Shown here one piece after another: positions 33,784 to 43,099 of a stretch of 64,000 bases of DNA (positions within the stretch are counted from its first letter, which is position 1; every line of letters starts with the position of its first letter). The translations under genes were made by a program, and so were the position numbers. The notes under the pieces are model-generated. The model ran no database searches and was not told the origin of the DNA. It was given only the letters and a program-made list of their open reading frames with translations. The stretch comes from Actinospineispora spinosispora DSM 44797 (GTDB lineage Bacteria; Actinomycetota; Actinomycetes; Mycobacteriales; Pseudonocardiaceae). Location: the NCBI RefSeq assembly GCF_000429025.1, contig NZ_AUBB01000035.1:1-64000 (forward strand), written 5' to 3'.

Positions 33784-36090
33784 ATGGACCTGAGGTCTGA
33801 CATCGTGGCCGCAGCGGCACGCATGAACACCGACCACGACGTGCACCGAGAGGTCCGTCAACTGGGCGCCTACCTGCACGACGGGGAAACGGTACAGCGC
33901 CTGGCAGCCGGCATCTACGGAGCCGGCGCCGGACTCATGGCGGTCACCGACCACCGCGTCCTACTCCTTCGGGACGGACGGAGCGGGCACGCGAGCGAGG
34001 GCTTCCCGCTGGGGAGGTTGTCCTCGGCCGACTGGGTCGCCGAAGGAGGACGGGCCGCCATCACGGTGTCCGACTCCTCCAGCACCGCGGTCCTGCGGCA
34101 GGTCACGCCGGCCGACGCCCAACAGGTGGTCGAACTGATCCACGAGCTGGCGGGGCAGCAGCGTGGCTACGGCGGCTCCGGATACCAGGAGGCCACCGCC
34201 TACCAGGCAGCGCCCAGCTACAACCCCCCGGTCAGCGCCGTGTCCAGCTACTCGGAGCCCTCGTTCGCCGCCGAGCGCACGACCGCGCTCCACACGGCCG
34301 ACGCGACCACCGCGCTGCACACCAACGGCACCAACGGCTACGGATCCCACTCCGCCGCCGCGACCGCCACCGAGACGGGACGCGGCATCGGGGGCCAGTC
34401 GTCCTACTCCGGTGAGGCCACCACCGCACTGCGCGCGACCGGAACCGGGCTGCACTCCACCCCGGCGTCCCACGGTTCGCACGGCATCGGCTCGTACGGC
34501 ACCAACGGCGCCGAGTCCTACGGCACACCCTCGTACGGAACCAACGGAAACCCGTCCTACGGGTCCGAGTCGTACGGCACGAACGGAGCCAACGGCACCG
34601 GTCTGTACGACACCAACGGGACCAACGGCACCGGGGCGCACAGCACGGACAGCCCGTCGGGAGGTCTCAACGGGCTCGACCTGACCGCGCCGACGACCGC
34701 GCTGCGCTCGCCGCTGTCCTCGCCGGAGACCCGGCCCGAGTGGTCCGGCTCGCACAGCGCGCCGACCACGGGGACCGGCTACTACGGCACCGAGGGCTCC
34801 GGCAGCGGCCGCTCGGCGTCCGGCGCGGTACCGATCTCGGTGATCGCCAGCACCACCGGCATCCCGGCGCAGCCGACGGTCGGACGCGTACCGGAGCAGT
34901 CGACGGCCAGCGAGCAGTCCGGCCCGATCGGCACCCAGCCCAAGCTGATCGGCGAAGTGCCGATCACCACGCTGGCCGCCGAGGAGCCCACGCCGTCCGA
35001 CGTCGTGCCGACCAGCGTGTTCCCCGCGCAGGCCTCGGTCGGAATCGACCAGCTCGCGGCCGAGAGCCAGCCCGGCCAGCTCGGCCCCGAGACCGCGACC
35101 CTCGCGGTGTCCTCGACCGCGATCACCGAGGCACCGACCTCGATCCGTCGCGACGACAAGGCCGACACCCCCGCCGAGAGCGACGAGAAGCCCGCCATCG
35201 ACCCGGCCAACCTGACCGCGGAGGGCAACGAACGCCCGAAGCCGATCAGCTGGCGCGCACCGGCGGGCAAGAAGACCAGCCCGCAGCGGGAGACCGAGAC
35301 GCGCAGCAGCAGGAAGAAGCGCGGCCCGGTCCGGCTCGAAGCGCTCGGCAAGCCGTCGCCAGCCGGCAGCGGCCCCGGCGACCAGCCCCGCACCCTGTCG
35401 AAGAAGTACATGTGGCTGGGTGCCGGCGCGGTCGCGCTCGTTGCCCTGGCCGCCATCGGCAGCGCGAAACTGATCACCGGCAACCAGCAGATCCAGGCGG
35501 CCGCTCCGGTCAGCCCGGCTCCGGCCGCCGCGATCGACTCGCCCGTCGGCACGGTCGTCAAGATCACCAAGGTGATCGCGCCCGACCGCGTCGAGGTGTC
35601 CGAGCCCGCGGGCAGCGAGGTCGTGGTGCTCGGCATCGCGGTCCCCAACTCCAACGGCTGCGGCTACGCCATCTCGAAGGCGTTCGCCAACCGGACGCTG
35701 AGCAACCAGATGGTCACGATGGTCCAGGACCCGTCGCAGCCGGTCACCGACAAGCAGGGCCGCCGCCAGGCCTACCTGCGCACCGCGGACGGAACCGACT
35801 ACTCCACCGAAGCCGTCACCCAGGGCATGGCGAAGTACTACGACGGCAGCCGCCCGGTCGAGAAGGCCGACGAGCTGAAGACCGCGCAGGACGCCGCCAA
35901 GGAGAAGAAGTCCGGGCTGTGGGACACGCCGTGCAACGGCAAGTTCGCGGACTCGTCCTCGTCGAGCACCGCCAACGCGACGGCCGCGTCGACCAAGGAG
36001 TCGACCAAGCCGAAGTCCAGCAGCACCACCAGCACGACGACCAAGTCGAGCAGCCGCTCCAGCACCACCGGAACCGGTACCGGCAACTGA
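33784..36090 (+). CDS. Membrane-anchored PH-like/degenerate thermonuclease-like protein
   Basis: 768 residues. About 1-125 forms a small strand-rich PH-like domain (AAGIYGAGAGLMAVTDHRVLLL). About 130-320 is low complexity with tyrosine repeats such as SYGTNG and NGTNG. A basic linker precedes one membrane helix (about 541-563, MWLGAGAVALVALAAIGSA). The external part (about 585-715) resembles staphylococcal nuclease (VGTVVKITKVIAPDRVEV, ending SGLWDTPCNGKF), but the catalytic RLIGIDTPE is VVLGIAVPN, so activity is doubtful. A Ser/Thr/Lys tail closes it. ATG 33751 is an alternative start. Confidence 0.7.
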   Translation: MDLRSDIVAAAARMNTDHDVHREVRQLGAYLHDGETVQRLAAGIYGAGAGLMAVTDHRVLLLRDGRSGHASEGFPLGRLSSADWVAEGGRAAITVSDSSSTAVLRQVTPADAQQVVELIHELAGQQRGYGGSGYQEATAYQAAPSYNPPVSAVSSYSEPSFAAERTTALHTADATTALHTNGTNGYGSHSAAATATETGRGIGGQSSYSGEATTALRATGTGLHSTPASHGSHGIGSYGTNGAESYGTPSYGTNGNPSYGSESYGTNGANGTGLYDTNGTNGTGAHSTDSPSGGLNGLDLTAPTTALRSPLSSPETRPEWSGSHSAPTTGTGYYGTEGSGSGRSASGAVPISVIASTTGIPAQPTVGRVPEQSTASEQSGPIGTQPKLIGEVPITTLAAEEPTPSDVVPTSVFPAQASVGIDQLAAESQPGQLGPETATLAVSSTAITEAPTSIRRDDKADTPAESDEKPAIDPANLTAEGNERPKPISWRAPAGKKTSPQRETETRSSRKKRGPVRLEALGKPSPAGSGPGDQPRTLSKKYMWLGAGAVALVALAAIGSAKLITGNQQIQAAAPVSPAPAAAIDSPVGTVVKITKVIAPDRVEVSEPAGSEVVVLGIAVPNSNGCGYAISKAFANRTLSNQMVTMVQDPSQPVTDKQGRRQAYLRTADGTDYSTEAVTQGMAKYYDGSRPVEKADELKTAQDAAKEKKSGLWDTPCNGKFADSSSSSTANATAASTKESTKPKSSSTTSTTTKSSSRSSTTGTGTGN

Positions 36091-36114
36091 CCGGTACCCG
36101 CTGACGTGGGCCGC

Positions 36115-36156
36115 CGCGTCACGTCGCAGACTCCCCGAGGTCTGCGACGTGGCGCG
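36115..36156. terminator. Hairpin terminator candidate
   Basis: CGCG-CACGTCGCAGAC pairs with GTCTGCGACGTG-CGCG around an eight-base loop, 24 bases after the preceding stop. No T-run follows. It opens the 419-base gap that also holds element F3. Confidence 0.5.
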
Positions 36157-36159
36157 GTG

Positions 36160-36400
36160 GCTCGCGTCCTTCTGGGCCTGTTTCGCGCTGCACTCTTGGG
36201 CCTGTTCCGCGCGGAGTTTTTCCGTGACCACCCCCTCGGCTTCGCCGTCGGGGGTACTCCCGGAAAAACAAACCTCGTTCCTCGGTTGGGCGCGCGCTTG
36301 TTGTTGCCCTGGGAGCCGCCGTTCGGCTGGGGAGCCTGGGTGCGGACATTCAGTACGCCGGCCTTCGCCGGAACTCCTTCGGAGACTTGCGGAGCCGGCT
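36160..36400. repeat. Palindromic gene-end element F3
   Basis: The stem at 36216-36269 starts GTTTTTCCG and ends CGGAAAAAC, with an inner CCCCCTCGGC/GCCGTCGGGGG pairing and a TTCG turn. A tail of GCGCGCGCTTGTTGTTG and GGAGACTTGCGGAGCCGGC follows, as in F4. Orientation relative to the upstream gene is the same as for F4. The 122-residue open frame across it is repeat-derived, not a gene. Confidence 0.75.
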
Positions 36401-36509
36401 TCGCTGTGGCCGGGTTCGCCGTCGCTGGGTTCACCGTGGTGGGTCTGCTGTGGTGGGTCGGTCTGGGCGGCTGAACAGCGGTGTGGGGCTGGCCTACTAG
36501 GTTGTCGGG

Positions 36510-37415
36510 GTGACCACTGTTTCGGAGACCTTCGACCCGGGCGCATGGCGCGCGGTGGAGGGGTTTGACTTCGTCGACATCACTTACCACCGCCACGTCT
36601 CGCACGGCACCGTGCGCATCGCGTTCGACCGGCCGGAGGTACGCAACGCGTTCCGGCCGGGCAGCGTCGACGAGCTGTACCGCGCGCTGGACCACGCCCG
36701 GATGACCTCCGACGTCGGCTGCGTGCTGCTGACCGGGAACGGTCCCGCACCGAAGGACGGCGTGTGGGCCTTCTGCTCCGGCGGTGACCAGCGGATCCGT
36801 GGCCGCACCGGCTACCAGTACGCGAGCGGCGAGACCGCCGACACGGTCGATCCGGCGCGCGCCGGGCGGCTGCACATCCTGGAGTGCCAGCGGCTGATCC
36901 GGTTCATGCCGAAGGTCGTGATCGCCGTGGTGAACGGATGGGCAGCCGGGGGCGGGCACAGCCTGCACGCCGTGTGCGACCTGACGTTGGCCTCGGCCGA
37001 GCACGCCCGGTTCAAGCAGACCGACTCGGACGTCGGCTCGTTCGACGGTGGTTTCGGTTCCGCGTACCTCGCCCGGCAGGTCGGGCAGAAGTTCGCCAGA
37101 GAGATCTTCTTCCTTGGCCGCACCTACACCGCCGAGCAGATGCACGAGATGGGCGCGGTCAACGAGGTCGTGCCGCACGCCGACCTGGAGGCGACCGCCA
37201 TCCAGTGGGGCAAGGAGATCAACGGCAAGAGCCCCACCGCGCAGCGCATGCTGAAGTACTCGTTCAACCTGATCGACGACGGCCTGGTCGGCCAGCAGCT
37301 CTTCGCCGGCGAGACCACCCGCCTGGCCTACATGCAGGACGAGGCGGTGGAGGGCCGCGACGCCTTCCTGGAGAAACGCCCCCCGGACTGGACCCCTTTC
37401 CCCTGGTACTACTAA
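36510..37415 (+). CDS. menB: 1,4-dihydroxy-2-naphthoyl-CoA synthase
   Basis: A 301-residue crotonase-fold enzyme that cyclises o-succinylbenzoyl-CoA in menaquinone synthesis. The oxyanion loop is CSGGDQRIRG, a second glycine in NGWAAGGGHSLH, the active-site TDSDVGSFDGGFGSAYLARQVG is characteristic of MenB, and the C-terminal PPDWTPFPWYY is the family ending. Start is GTG 36510. Element A2 follows 20 bases after the stop. menE lies 2 kb further on the same strand, separated by an antisense monooxygenase gene. Confidence 0.95.
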   Translation: MTTVSETFDPGAWRAVEGFDFVDITYHRHVSHGTVRIAFDRPEVRNAFRPGSVDELYRALDHARMTSDVGCVLLTGNGPAPKDGVWAFCSGGDQRIRGRTGYQYASGETADTVDPARAGRLHILECQRLIRFMPKVVIAVVNGWAAGGGHSLHAVCDLTLASAEHARFKQTDSDVGSFDGGFGSAYLARQVGQKFAREIFFLGRTYTAEQMHEMGAVNEVVPHADLEATAIQWGKEINGKSPTAQRMLKYSFNLIDDGLVGQQLFAGETTRLAYMQDEAVEGRDAFLEKRPPDWTPFPWYY

Positions 37416-37435
37416 CCCTCACCCCCGGTGAGTGG

Positions 37436-37548
37436 CAAGTGGTCCTACCCCGAAGGGGCGCCGAAGGCGTAGCAACCCTGGGCACTCACGACACGCTTTC
37501 CGTCGTGAGTGCCCAGGGTTGCTATAGGACCACTTGCCACTCACGGGT
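37436..37548. repeat. Palindromic gene-end element A2
   Basis: Arms GTGAGTGGCAAGTGG / CCACTTGCCACTCAC outside and CAACCCTGGGCACTCACGAC inside. The TATAG side and the CTACCCCGAAGGGGCGCCGAAGGCGTAG side are swapped relative to A1 on the plus strand, as expected because the upstream gene here is on the plus strand. Confidence 0.9.
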
Positions 37549-37697
37549 CGACGGCGAAGCCGAGATGCCTTGGAGCCGGGCACGGGGTTGCACGTAGGGA
37601 GAGTGCACAGTCCCGGGTCCCCGTGAGGGTTGGGGTGGGCCGTTTGGGGGAATGTCTGGGTGTGGCAGGGGGCACACGAACAGACGAGGAGCCAACG

Positions 37698-38222
37698 GTG
37701 GCCGGCAAGCCGAACGCACGGATCGAGTCCGCGGTGGACCGCATCAGGGATCTCAACGACCGGATCGTGAACGCCGCGAAGGAAGGTGGCGAGGAGTCGG
37801 TCAAGACCTACGAGCGGATGCTGGAGAACCTGGCCGAGGCGCAGGAGGCTGCCGGTGACCGGGGCGCGGACTGGATTCGGGAGTTCTCCCGCGCCCAGGC
37901 CAACTTCACCCGCCAGCTGGCGGACGCCTTCCCCGCGCTGCTCGAACGCATCGGCGCGCGCAGCAGGGACGTCGGAGGCGCCGCGACCGAGCGGATCCGT
38001 CAGGTTCCCGGCGCCAAGACCGCCGAGGGCGTCGTGCGCGGTGTCGTGTCCCGCGAGGACGACCTCCCGATCGCCGACTACGACGAGCTCAACGTCGCCG
38101 AGGTGACCGCGAAGCTCGACACGTTGTCCGATGTCGAGCTGGGCCGGATCGAGTCCTACGAGGCGCGCACCAAGAACCGCAAGACGATCCACGACAAGAT
38201 CACCAGCCTACGAAGCAGCTGA
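37698..38222 (+). CDS. Conserved helical protein of unknown function
   Basis: 174 residues, mostly charged amphipathic helix with coiled-coil potential (about 5-95: ARIESAVDRIRDLNDRIVNAAKEGG onward), then a linker and a C-terminal LPIADYDELNVAEVTAKL...ELGRIESYEARTKNRKTI block seen in actinobacterial proteins of unknown function. No signal or membrane segment. GTG 37698 has GAGGAG seven bases upstream. Its end overlaps the convergent monooxygenase by 15 bases. Confidence 0.75.
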   Translation: MAGKPNARIESAVDRIRDLNDRIVNAAKEGGEESVKTYERMLENLAEAQEAAGDRGADWIREFSRAQANFTRQLADAFPALLERIGARSRDVGGAATERIRQVPGAKTAEGVVRGVVSREDDLPIADYDELNVAEVTAKLDTLSDVELGRIESYEARTKNRKTIHDKITSLRSS

Positions 38223-39383
38223 ACCGTCGACGGCGTGCCCGTGGATCCAGCTGAACCGCTCCGCGAAGTGGGCCAGCTCGGCATCCCGGGCACGCGCGGC
38301 GGGCCCGTCCGGCAGGTGCAGCAGCCCCGACGCGAGTGACGACACACGCTGGACCTGCCGGGTATGGGCGCGGCGCAGCCGTTGGTAGCGCACGAACGCG
38401 TCCCGGTGTCCAGCCGGGCCGGCCTCCGCGAGGCAGCGAGCGAGTACGGCCGCGTCCTCGATGGTCTGGTTGGCGCCCTGCCCGTGGTGCGGCAACATCG
38501 CGTGCGCCGCGTCGCCCAGCAGCACCACACGGTCGCGGAACCAGCGCCGGACCGGAGCGAGCCTGTGCAGCGCCCATCGGACGCTCTGCGGGACCGAACG
38601 CAGCATCTCCAGCACCGCCGGGTGCCATCCGGCGAAGCCCGCGACCAGCTCACCGGGCGCCGCCTCGGCGGTGCCGTGCGTCGAGTCCCAGGTCGGCGGG
38701 CCGTCCAGTACCGCGAGGAAGTTGACCCGGTCACCGACCGGGTAGTGCAGCAGATGAGCTCCCGGGCCCACCCAGAACTGGATGTCTCCGGGCGTGGGCA
38801 GTCCGCGCAGTGCCTCGATCGGAGCCAGACCGCGGAACCCGCTGGTACCGGTGTAGTACGGCTCGTCGCCGCTCACCCAGCGTCGCGCGGTGGAGGCGAG
38901 GCCGTCGGCCCCGACCACCACCTCGGCCCGCACCGCCGTGCCGTCCTCCAGCTCGAGCGTCGCCGCCCCGGGACCGCCGGTGATCGCGCGCAGCCCTCGG
39001 CCGAGATGCAGCCCCGCCGGCCCCCATGCGTCGCGGAGCACCTCCTGCAGCCGTGCCCGGTGCAGTCCCCAGAACTGTCCGCCGAACCGGTTCGCGTAGC
39101 TCTGACCGACCGGGAGCGCGACCAGCAGCCTGCCGTCGGACCAGTGCCGGAACGCGAGGCGGTCCGGGACGGTGGCAGCCACCGCGAGCTGCTCGCCGAG
39201 GCCGAGCCGGGTCAGGATGCGCGACCCGTTGGCTGCCAGCGCGACCGCCGCTCCCACCTCGGTCAACGCCGGAGCATGTTCGAACACCTCGGCCGTGATC
39301 CCCCGCTCGCGCAGCGCGAGCGCGAACGTCAGTCCGCCGATCCCGGCGCCGATCACCGCGACGCCCACATCCGTGCCAGCCAT
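38208..39383 (-). CDS. FAD-dependent monooxygenase, salicylate-hydroxylase-like
   Basis: A 391-residue group A flavin monooxygenase. FAD-binding GxGxxG is in VAVIGAGIGGLTFALALRERG (near the N-terminus), the DG motif in VVGADGLASTARRW and the GD motif in VLLGDAAHAMLPHHGQGANQTIEDA. These enzymes hydroxylate aromatic rings using NAD(P)H. It is embedded antisense between menB and menE, where a role on a naphthoquinone or salicylate-like compound can be imagined but nothing shows it. ATG 39383 is preferred; 39389 is possible. Confidence 0.88.
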   Translation of the reverse strand: MAGTDVGVAVIGAGIGGLTFALALRERGITAEVFEHAPALTEVGAAVALAANGSRILTRLGLGEQLAVAATVPDRLAFRHWSDGRLLVALPVGQSYANRFGGQFWGLHRARLQEVLRDAWGPAGLHLGRGLRAITGGPGAATLELEDGTAVRAEVVVGADGLASTARRWVSGDEPYYTGTSGFRGLAPIEALRGLPTPGDIQFWVGPGAHLLHYPVGDRVNFLAVLDGPPTWDSTHGTAEAAPGELVAGFAGWHPAVLEMLRSVPQSVRWALHRLAPVRRWFRDRVVLLGDAAHAMLPHHGQGANQTIEDAAVLARCLAEAGPAGHRDAFVRYQRLRRAHTRQVQRVSSLASGLLHLPDGPAARARDAELAHFAERFSWIHGHAVDGSAAS

Positions 39384-39484
39384 GATCATCAACCTAGCCA
39401 GGGCACCAACGACATGAGTGTGGTTCGGGCCAGGCAAGTCCCCGAAAGGGTCGTGTGCGAGCCTGGACCACCGGGAGGCGCTCT

Positions 39485-40639
39485 GTGATCCGTGTGGTGC
39501 GTTGTGATGGTTCGCCGGCCGATGCGGCGACCTTGGTCGAGGCCTTGGCCCAGGCGCTGGATGGCGGGCCCGCCGTGCTGCCCTACGACGGCGAGCGGCC
39601 GACGGTTCCCGCCGGGCCCGTCGAACCGGGCGCGGCCGTGCTCATCGAGACCACCGGCTCCACCGGCGCGGCCAAGCGGGTCGTGCTCACCGCCGACGCG
39701 CTGCGGGCCGGCGCCGCCGCCACGCACAGCAGGCTCGGCGGTCCCGGACGCTGGTTGCTCGCGCTGCCGACCCACCACGTCGCGGGTGTCCAGGTGATCG
39801 TGCGTGCGCTGCTGGCCGGTGCGCCGCCCTCGATGCTGGACAGCCGCGACGGCTTCCGGGTACCTCGCTTCGCCCGTGCCGCGTCGGCCCTGTTCGACGC
39901 CGCGCCGCCCGGCGCCCGGCACTACACCTCGCTCGTCCCGACCCAGATGCATCGCGTGCTCGCCGACGGAGGCGCCGCGCTGGATGCGCTACGCCGGTTC
40001 GACGCCGTGCTGATCGGTGGCGCCGCGACCTCGACGACCCTGCTGGCCGAGACCCTCGACGCGGGCGTGCGCGCCGTCACCACCTACGGCATGAGCGAGA
40101 CCGCGGGTGGCTGCGTGTACGACGGGGTGCCGCTCGACGGAGTCGACGTGCGTCTCGAAGGCAACGACGAGGAGGGCCGCATCTCACTGTCCGGCCCGAT
40201 GCTGGCCAGCGGCTACCTCGACCGCCCGGAGCTGACCACCGAGTCGTTCACCGACGGCTGGTTCCGCACGTCCGACCTCGGTCGCTGGGACGGGTCGAGG
40301 CTTCGGGTACTGGGCAGAGCCGACGACGTGATCACCACCGGCGGCGAGTCGGTGAACCCGGCATCGGTCGAACGGCTGCTCACCGCGCAACCGGGAATCC
40401 GGGCCGCGTGTGTCGTCGGGCTGGACGACCCCGAGTGGGGCCAGACGGTGGCCGCCGCCCTCGTGCTGTCCGACCCGGCGACCGACGTGGGCGAGCAGCT
40501 GAGCAAGACCATCCGCGCGGAACTGGGCTCGCCCTCGGTGCCCCGGCTCGTCCGGGTCATCGAGGAGATTCCGCTACGCGGCATCGGCAAGCCTGACCGA
40601 GGGGCCGTGATGCGGCTGCTGCGGTCCGGGACGAGTTGA
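39485..40639 (+). CDS. menE: o-succinylbenzoate-CoA ligase
   Basis: A 384-residue adenylating enzyme, short as is typical of actinobacterial MenE. ETTGSTGAAKRVVLT is the phosphate loop, TYGMSETAGGCVYDGVPL the A5 region, and WFRTSDLGRWDG with GRADDVITTGGESVNP the hinge. The C-terminal catalytic Lys is in IPLRGIGKPDRGAV. It activates o-succinylbenzoate for MenB. GTG 39485 has GGGAGG eight bases upstream; frames extending further upstream lack support. Confidence 0.92.
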   Translation: MIRVVRCDGSPADAATLVEALAQALDGGPAVLPYDGERPTVPAGPVEPGAAVLIETTGSTGAAKRVVLTADALRAGAAATHSRLGGPGRWLLALPTHHVAGVQVIVRALLAGAPPSMLDSRDGFRVPRFARAASALFDAAPPGARHYTSLVPTQMHRVLADGGAALDALRRFDAVLIGGAATSTTLLAETLDAGVRAVTTYGMSETAGGCVYDGVPLDGVDVRLEGNDEEGRISLSGPMLASGYLDRPELTTESFTDGWFRTSDLGRWDGSRLRVLGRADDVITTGGESVNPASVERLLTAQPGIRAACVVGLDDPEWGQTVAAALVLSDPATDVGEQLSKTIRAELGSPSVPRLVRVIEEIPLRGIGKPDRGAVMRLLRSGTS

Positions 40640-40649
40640 GGAGCAGGCA

Positions 40650-40787
40650 ATGGGCAAGCACGACCAGCAGGCTGAGAAGGACGACCAGTGGCTCGGTGAG
40701 GAGCTGCTCACCGACACCGGCAAGGCCGACGAGGACCACAGCGGCAAGCACCGCAGGACCGACTCGTCAGGCGACCGCAAGGATTAG
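40650..40787 (+). CDS. Small hydrophilic protein, 45 residues
   Basis: ATG 40650 to TAG 40787, 11 bases after menE, with GAGGAG seven bases ahead of the start. The product is highly charged (about 40 percent Asp, Glu, Lys, Arg), beginning MGKHDQQAEKDDQWLGEELL, with no hydrophobic segment and probably disordered. The ribosome site and operon-like spacing argue for a real gene. Function unknown. Confidence 0.55.
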   Translation: MGKHDQQAEKDDQWLGEELLTDTGKADEDHSGKHRRTDSSGDRKD

Positions 40788-40899
40788 CCCGAACGTGTCG
40801 CTTGGCCGTCGGCCAGTCACGTTGCGTCAGGTGATCATTCCGTCTTTTGTGGTGTCTCCACCCTTCTCAGACGGACCGGTGATCAGCTGACCACGGTTC

Positions 40900-42198
40900 G
40901 TGACCGAACCGGAGGCCTCTCGCTTGTTCACCAAGCTGCGCACGGCCTTGGCGTCGACGGTCACGAGCGTGCTCACCGTCGGCTTCATGGCGGTGCCGGC
41001 CACGCCCCCGACGGGCACCGAATGGGTCGCGAACCTGGCCGAGGCACGCCCGGTCAACGTCATGATGACGGACGGTGCGTCGCTGCTGACCGGACCGCTC
41101 GGGCTGCTCACCCTGCCGGTACATCAGCTGGCCACCCCGGCGGCGACGATCAGCCCGACCCTCGACGCCGTGACGCCACCCGGAACCGCCGCCACGGTGG
41201 ACGTCCGCGGTCTGCTCTCCGGCGGACGCTGGAGCGAATGGGTGCCGAGCCGCTCCGGCACCACCACGACCCTGCCGTCGCCGACCACGACGGTGCAGCT
41301 GCGCGTCGTCCTGACCGGAACCCCCGGCGCTCCAGGTCCCGTCGTCAGCGGGCTCCGTGCGCGCGCCGAGGACGCCACGTCGATGCGAGCCGACTCGGCC
41401 CCCAGCCAGCCGGACAGCTACCAGGTGATCGCCACGAGGGAAGGCCTGGTCAGCGGCCGGACCGCGAACGGCCACCAGATCCGCCACAACGACCTGTTCG
41501 TGGCGCTGCCGTCCCGACGCGCGCTCGCGGACGGCTCCGAGTACACCGTCAAAGTGTGCTCGCGCAGCGGCTACTGCGCGTGGGCACCGGTCTGGGACGT
41601 CGGACCGTGGAACATCAACGACGACTACTGGTGCGCCGAGCGCGCGGAGTTCGACGACCTGCCCCAGGGCGTACCGCAGGCACAGGCCGCGTTCCGCGAC
41701 GGCTACAACGGCGGGAAGGACGGCTCCGGCCGCAAGGTCGGCAACCCGGCGGGCATCGACCTGTCCGACGGCATCTACCGCACCGCGCTCGGCCTGACCG
41801 GCAACGCCCTGGTGACCGTCAGCTACCTGTGGACCGGCCCGCTGCCGCTCAGCACGGTCGACGCGACCGGTCGCAAGTCGGCGCGCCAGCCCGACCGGTC
41901 CGACACCGCGTTCAAGGCGGGCTTCGACATCGGCATCGGGATCGACATCGGCGGCGACTCGGGCGACGACTCCGGTTCCCGGGGCAAGGAACGTCACGAC
42001 AAGCGGCAACCGAGCGACGCCCGTCTCGTGACGGTCCGGACCGCGCCCGACTCCTCGGCACCCGCGGCCGGGGTCGCCGCGGACTCGGCCGGGGTCCCGG
42101 TGCAGTGCGCCACCGAGAACGGCTGGCTGCGCATCGACCCGGACGCCTACGTCCCGGCGAAGAATGTGATCCTGCAAAGTCCGATCGACCACTGCTGA
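40900..42198 (+). CDS. Secreted protein with barrel-like domain
   Basis: 432 residues from GTG 40900. An N-terminal segment (LRTALASTVTSVLTVGFMAVPATPP) looks like a signal peptide. The middle has a strand-rich domain (SEYTVKVCSRSGYCAWAPVWDVGPWNINDDYWC) with paired cysteines, reminiscent of double-psi-barrel or wall-associated proteins. The last 75 residues (LVTVRTAPDSSAP...ENGWLRIDPDAYVPAKNV) look like an SH3-type repeat. It is likely an exported cell-envelope protein; no enzymatic motif is clear. menA follows after 22 bases. Confidence 0.7.
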   Translation: MTEPEASRLFTKLRTALASTVTSVLTVGFMAVPATPPTGTEWVANLAEARPVNVMMTDGASLLTGPLGLLTLPVHQLATPAATISPTLDAVTPPGTAATVDVRGLLSGGRWSEWVPSRSGTTTTLPSPTTTVQLRVVLTGTPGAPGPVVSGLRARAEDATSMRADSAPSQPDSYQVIATREGLVSGRTANGHQIRHNDLFVALPSRRALADGSEYTVKVCSRSGYCAWAPVWDVGPWNINDDYWCAERAEFDDLPQGVPQAQAAFRDGYNGGKDGSGRKVGNPAGIDLSDGIYRTALGLTGNALVTVSYLWTGPLPLSTVDATGRKSARQPDRSDTAFKAGFDIGIGIDIGGDSGDDSGSRGKERHDKRQPSDARLVTVRTAPDSSAPAAGVAADSAGVPVQCATENGWLRIDPDAYVPAKNVILQSPIDHC

Positions 42199-42220
42199 TC
42201 GTTTGGGCTACCGTGAGTAG

Positions 42221-43099
42221 GTGGCGACAGTCGCGCAGTGGGTGCAAGGCGCCCGTCCCCGAACCCTCCCCAATGCGATCGCTCCGGTGCTGGTCGGCAC
42301 CGGCGCTGCTCTCAACGCGGGCCAGTTACGACCGGTACAGGCGGTACTCGCGCTGCTGGTCTCGATCGCCATGATCATCGGCGTCAACTACGCCAACGAC
42401 TACTCCGACGGCACCCGGGGCACCGACGACAACCGCGTCGGCCCACTGCGTCTCGTCGGCTCGGGTGTGGCACCCGCCGCCTCGGTCCGCGCCGCCGCGT
42501 TCGGCTGGCTCGGCCTCGGTCTGGTCGCCGGGCTGGTCCTCGTCCTCACCACCCAGCACTGGTGGCTGCTCGCCGTCGGCGTGGTGTGCGTGCTCGCCGC
42601 CTGGTTCTACACCGGAGGCAGCAAGCCCTACGGCTACCTCGGGTTCGGCGAGGTCGCGGTGTTCCTGTTCTTCGGCCCGGTCGCGGTCCTCGGCACCACG
42701 TACGTACAGAGCGGAACACCGAACCTGCTCGCGGTGCTCGGCGCGATCGGCGTCGGACTGCTGTCCTGCTCGGTGCTCGTCACCAACAACCTGCGCGACA
42801 TCGACACCGACGTCGAAGCGGGCAAGCGCACCCTGGCCGTCCGGCTGGGCGACGCGGGCACCCGCAAGCTCTACGCGGCGCTGGTGACCGTGCCGTTCGT
42901 GCTCAGCATCATCGGCGGGATCCTCGCGCCGTGGCTGCTGATCGGGCTGCTCGCGGCACCGCTGGCCGTCTCACTGGTGCGAACGGTGCTCGGCGGTGTC
43001 AGTGGACGCGACCTCATCGCGATCCTCGGCAAGTCCGGCATGCTGATGCTGCTCTGGTCGCTGCTCACCGCCATCGGCCTCGGCCTCAGCGCCCTCTAG
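42221..43099 (+). CDS. menA: 1,4-dihydroxy-2-naphthoate polyprenyltransferase
   Basis: A 292-residue UbiA-family membrane prenyltransferase with eight to nine helices. It joins DHNA to a polyprenyl diphosphate, giving demethylmenaquinone for MenG. The first Asp motif is NYANDYSDGTRGTDDNR (about 55-71); the second is NNLRDIDTDVEAGKRTLAVR (about 188-207). The N-terminus WVQGARPRTLPNAIAPVLVG is typical. Start is GTG 42221. The 3-prime 129 bases overlap the convergent DUF4229-like gene. Confidence 0.94.
   Translation: MATVAQWVQGARPRTLPNAIAPVLVGTGAALNAGQLRPVQAVLALLVSIAMIIGVNYANDYSDGTRGTDDNRVGPLRLVGSGVAPAASVRAAAFGWLGLGLVAGLVLVLTTQHWWLLAVGVVCVLAAWFYTGGSKPYGYLGFGEVAVFLFFGPVAVLGTTYVQSGTPNLLAVLGAIGVGLLSCSVLVTNNLRDIDTDVEAGKRTLAVRLGDAGTRKLYAALVTVPFVLSIIGGILAPWLLIGLLAAPLAVSLVRTVLGGVSGRDLIAILGKSGMLMLLWSLLTAIGLGLSAL

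Noticed and set aside
36106..36474. 122-residue open frame after the nuclease-like gene
   Set aside because: It translates element F3; the same peptide appears from F4, and the frame has no ribosome site. It is repeat DNA.
33961..36546. 861-residue minus-strand open frame opposite the nuclease-like gene
   Set aside because: Antisense shadow of a low-complexity, high-GC coding region; no recognisable protein features.
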